This document shows, in pieces, positions 9,505-11,523 of a stretch of DNA of 11,523 nt (position 1 is its first letter; each line of letters starts with the position of its first letter). Origin of the DNA: Polyrhizophydium stewartii (taxonomy: Eukaryota; Chytridiomycota; Chytridiomycetes; Rhizophydiales); NCBI GenBank assembly GCA_027604665.1, contig JADGIZ010000581.1:1-11523 (forward strand). The letters are read 5' to 3'. The notes beneath the pieces are model-generated. The model worked only from the letters and a program-made list of their open reading frames with translations. It had not been told where the DNA came from and did not search any database. Made by a program: the position numbers and the translations under genes.

Positions 9505-9612
9505 GTCGGCGGGAAGTCACGGCCGGCGGGCGGGTTCTGTCTCATTCTGCCCTGCGCCGGTTTCTGGCGCACATTTCACCGCCTGAACCTTTGGCGACAC
9601 TCTCGACCCAAC
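9505..9612. promoter_or_regulatory. 108-bp divergent promoter TANGO6 / NOL12
   Basis: Only 108 bases separate the two ATG codons, so transcription start sites and 5' UTRs of both genes must be packed here. The sequence is GC-rich with a short pyrimidine-rich stretch (TTCTGTCTCATTCTGCCC, 9535-9552). There is no TATA box. Shared control is likely simply from the lack of space. Confidence 0.65.
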
Positions 9613-10032
9613 ATGACGAAGAAGAGCAAGAAGCCGGACGTGGTCGAGACGGTGTCGTTTGACGAGCATGCCCGCAAGTGTGTCCGCGCAGCGGGGCTCA
9701 TATCTCCGCCCACCTCATCGCCGAGCTCACGCACACCGCGCCCCATCCCCAGGGACTTTCTGACCGGGTTCCACAAGCGCAAGGTCGAGAAGAAGAAGCA
9801 GCGCCAGGAAAAGGCCAAGGAGCTCGCCAAGCAAGAGCGGCGCGAGGCGCGGCGCGACAGGCTGAGCAAGCTGAGCGCGGTCATGCCCGAGCTCGAACGG
9901 ATAGAGGCGATAAGCCGCGGCGCGCGCTCTGCGACCGGCGCCGACGGGCCAAAGGCCAAGGTGTCCACAATCAAGCAGAAGCAAAAGGTCACCACGGTAA
10001 CCGTGACCGAGATGGACCCCGACGACCTCTGA
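9613..10032 (+). CDS. RRP17: Nol12 / Rrp17 family nucleolar rRNA-processing protein
   Basis: Rrp17 in yeast and Nol12 in animals are nucleolar proteins needed for 60S subunit maturation; Rrp17 has been described as a 5'-3' exonuclease acting on pre-rRNA spacers. Exons are 9613-9677 and 9753-10032, giving 114 residues. Splicing fuses FDEHARK to DFLTGFHKRK, recreating the family hallmark (FDxxARxxxLTGFHKRK). A highly basic Lys/Arg/Glu/Gln coiled-coil helix follows (about residues 37-65: KVEKKKQRQEKAKELAKQ and on), and the C-terminus reads TTVTVTEMDPDDL, resembling the VTVTTI-type tail of Nol12. The protein is shorter than human Nol12 (about 213) and yeast Rrp17 (about 235). The intron has a GTGTGT donor and CCCCAG acceptor, no CTGAC, is 75 nt and contains no in-frame stop, so an unspliced message would encode a 139-residue form interrupting the hallmark. 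The ATG at 9613 is the start that leaves the short conserved N-terminus. Confidence 0.9.
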   Translation: MTKKSKKPDVVETVSFDEHARKCVRAAGLISPPTSSPSSRTPRPIPRDFLTGFHKRKVEKKKQRQEKAKELAKQERREARRDRLSKLSAVMPELERIEAISRGARSATGADGPKAKVSTIKQKQKVTTVTVTEMDPDDL

Positions 10033-10233
10033 GCGCTCTCCACACAGGCAGATGCTGGAGCGCGCCGATGCGCAATCTGGTCTTTCAAGGGTCTTTTGGT
10101 GCAGCTGGTGCAAGACACCGGGAGCTTGAATCGCGGCCTCAGGCATCTACTTGTCTGGCTGGATCGAGGGCGACGGCTGCTCGTCTGGACGAGCAGAAGC
10201 GTGAGCATACGGAAGAGCAGCCTATGGAGCCCA
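10033..10233. other. Convergent 3' region NOL12 / MAT1
   Basis: These 201 bases separate the stop codons of two convergent genes and must hold both 3' UTRs. No gene is apparent and I find no AATAAA. The AT-rich palindrome at its right edge (10236-10251), already inside the MAT1 coding sequence, is the only AT-rich element nearby. Confidence 0.6.
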
Positions 10234-11463
10234 TCATATTTTATAAAATATGCCGCTAAAAGCAGAAGTAAGTGCGCGCTGCTGGGCAATGGTTGGCGCA
10301 TATCCACCAGCTCGGGCGGGCATGGCCTTTTCCTCGGATTTGAACTGCTGCGCCATCCTGCAACACAGACACCGGGCAGTCAGAGCGAAAAAGAATGCTG
10401 CGTAAGTTTGGGGGCGAAGCGTTTCTTGGGGATCCGCCATAGAGGACCTACGGATCAGTGTACATGTTCGAGGGCGTGTGGTAGAACGTCTCATAGTAGA
10501 GACCGTCAAACGGCTCGTATGCGGTGTCGTCCAGCAGCATCTCGAGGGAGTCGATGCCCTCGTCCAGTGCCTCGTCCATTTCGATGGACACCTCGATCGG
10601 ACGGAGCCCCTTCACGGGAGCCTTTTTGGCAAGCGACTCTCGCACAATCGAGATGGCATCGACCTCGGACGCCGCTGAGGCCTGGGATGCCGAGCCCGCA
10701 GGGTCAGCGCCGACGAACGGACACATCACCGCTCTGGTCGGTGTTGCGAGGCCATAGTGCACACCAAACGATCAATGAGCTCGATCTGCTCGAGTTTGCG
10801 CGCCTTGGCTTCCTCCGCATCTTGCGCAATGTAGGCCTCCTTGCGGCGCTGCCTCTCATTGCGCTCGAGCTCCAGGCGTCTCGCGGCGATCTTGGACTCT
10901 GTGAGCTGTTGCAAGAGGTCAGCACCAAACAGCGAAGCATACAGCGCTTCCCTTGTCCAAAGGCCACCACGTCACCTGCCGAGAGATGTTGGCACTGATG
11001 ATATCCTTGTTTTCGTCGCGGAAACGATCGATGCGCTCCTTCGTCTGCTCCACATCGACGTCGTTGATCAGGTTGAACACTTGAGACACCGTTCCAGCAA
11101 CCAGCCAGGCGTCAGCCAAGGTTTGCGGCTGCTCCGAGGGCGGTGGAGTCTGTGCAACGCACTGATCTCCTCGACCTCCTCGAGATAGTCGTTGTATGCT
11201 CGCAAGTTTCCGCCAAAGTCCTCGAGCCGCTTGTTGAAGCTGCAAAGGCAGAAGGCACGTCAGCAGCAGGGAAGCGACCCTCGGCGGCCGCGGTGCATGG
11301 CAAGGCGCACTATCGGCCGTATTTCCGGCGGACTTGGATCTCCTTCTCGACGTAGAGGTCGTCGAATGTCTGGTTGACGAAGCTGCTCTTGCGAAGCGTG
11401 ACCCTGCAGATGGGGCACGGCGCCGGGCCCGACAGAAACAGGCGGTTGATGCACGATTCGCAC
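10234..11463 (-). CDS. TFB3: MAT1 / Tfb3, CDK-activating kinase assembly factor of TFIIH (5' end outside window)
   Basis: MAT1/Tfb3 stabilises the Cdk7-cyclin H kinase and tethers it to the TFIIH core; it acts in the nucleus in transcription initiation and DNA repair. Exons in view are 11463-11311, 11239-11163, 11079-10976, 10905-10765, 10681-10452 and 10357-10234, giving about 275 C-terminal residues; human MAT1 has 309. The window opens in the second half of the RING finger: CESC then CPIC with 11 residues between pairs. Next come TLRKSSFVNQTFDD and the MAT1 domain (FNKRLEDF, AYNDYLEEVEEI, then FNLINDVD and DENKDIISANISR). A long charged coiled coil follows (ESKIAARRLELERNERQRR and on). The last exon has AGGYAPTIAQQRALTSAFSG, matching [20 protein letters not shown] of human MAT1. 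All introns have GT-AG ends with CTGAC. The end of the coiled-coil exon (donor at 10764) is the least certain junction. The first zinc ligands of the RING lie past the right edge. Confidence 0.93.
10236..10251. repeat. 16-bp perfect AT palindrome at MAT1 C-terminus
   Basis: ATATTTTATAAAATAT reads identically on both strands. On the minus strand it codes for the final residues (IFYKI) and runs into the TGA stop of MAT1. It stands out in a strongly GC-rich window. It could act as an AU-rich polyadenylation efficiency element for the convergent NOL12 transcript; that role is inference. Confidence 0.9.
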
Positions 11464-11523
11464 CTGCGACCGCAAGCGCGGGAGCGTCAGCGGGGGTGGG
11501 GGCACGGCGCGGGGAGTGCTGCG
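11464..11523 (-). other. Partial intron of MAT1 (runs off the window)
   Basis: Immediately upstream of the RING exon the minus strand reads TTGCGGTCGCAG, a 3' splice site, with a CTGAC branch motif about 20 nt before it (11490-11486). The remaining bases to the window edge are C/G-rich with no coding match to the first half of the RING, so they are read as intron. Confidence 0.7.

Noticed and set aside
10096..10998. A 300-codon plus-strand frame opposite MAT1.
   Set aside because: It is the antisense shadow of MAT1 exons, has no recognisable domain, and crosses MAT1 introns and exons without any change in character.
1..11523. Search for CRISPR arrays, insertion sequences, tRNAs, toxin-antitoxin or phage-like modules.
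   Set aside because: No spaced repeats, terminal inverted repeats with a transposase, cloverleaf structures or prokaryotic gene layout were found; the window is explained by spliced eukaryotic housekeeping genes and U6.

Overview
This is nuclear DNA from a compact, GC-rich, intron-rich eukaryote. It is most likely a fungus, and the mix of traits suggests an early-diverging (chytrid-like) one: complex I is present, introns are short (about 60-220 nt), intergenic gaps are 100-240 bp, and a CTGAC branch-point motif recurs. The lineage is inference. No bacterial, viral, plasmid, CRISPR or transposon signal was seen. Gene models were built by hand from splice sites, phase and remembered family alignments; every model keeps an open reading frame with consistent phases.

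Layout from left to right. A U6 spliceosomal snRNA lies on the minus strand (91-208). It is followed by two more minus-strand genes: a complex I accessory subunit of the NDUFA7/B14.5a family (430-1267, three exons including a proposed 30-nt micro-exon) and a ZUP1/ZUFSP-type C78 deubiquitinase (1489-2947, three exons). Divergent from ZUP1, on the plus strand, is an Spp2/GPKOW G-patch and KOW splicing factor (3187-5680, eight exons). Convergent with it is a TANGO6/Rtp1 HEAT-repeat protein (5863-9504, minus, nine exons), which shares a 108-bp gap with a plus-strand Nol12/Rrp17 nucleolar protein (9613-10032, two exons). Last is the C-terminal part of the TFIIH/CAK assembly factor MAT1/Tfb3 (10234-11463, minus, six exons in view). 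Its 5' exon(s) lie past the right edge.

The genes are housekeeping functions: splicing (U6, Spp2), RNA polymerase II assembly and transcription (Rtp1/TANGO6, Tfb3), ribosome biogenesis (Nol12), respiration (NDUFA7) and ubiquitin signalling (ZUP1). I see no operon-like or novel multi-gene system. Points worth a second look are at the RNA-processing level: a well supported GC-AG intron in TANGO6, four consecutive stop-free introns of length 3n in the splicing-factor gene itself, a micro-exon, a U6 with an extra base in its internal stem-loop, and a 16-bp perfect palindrome at the MAT1 stop codon.
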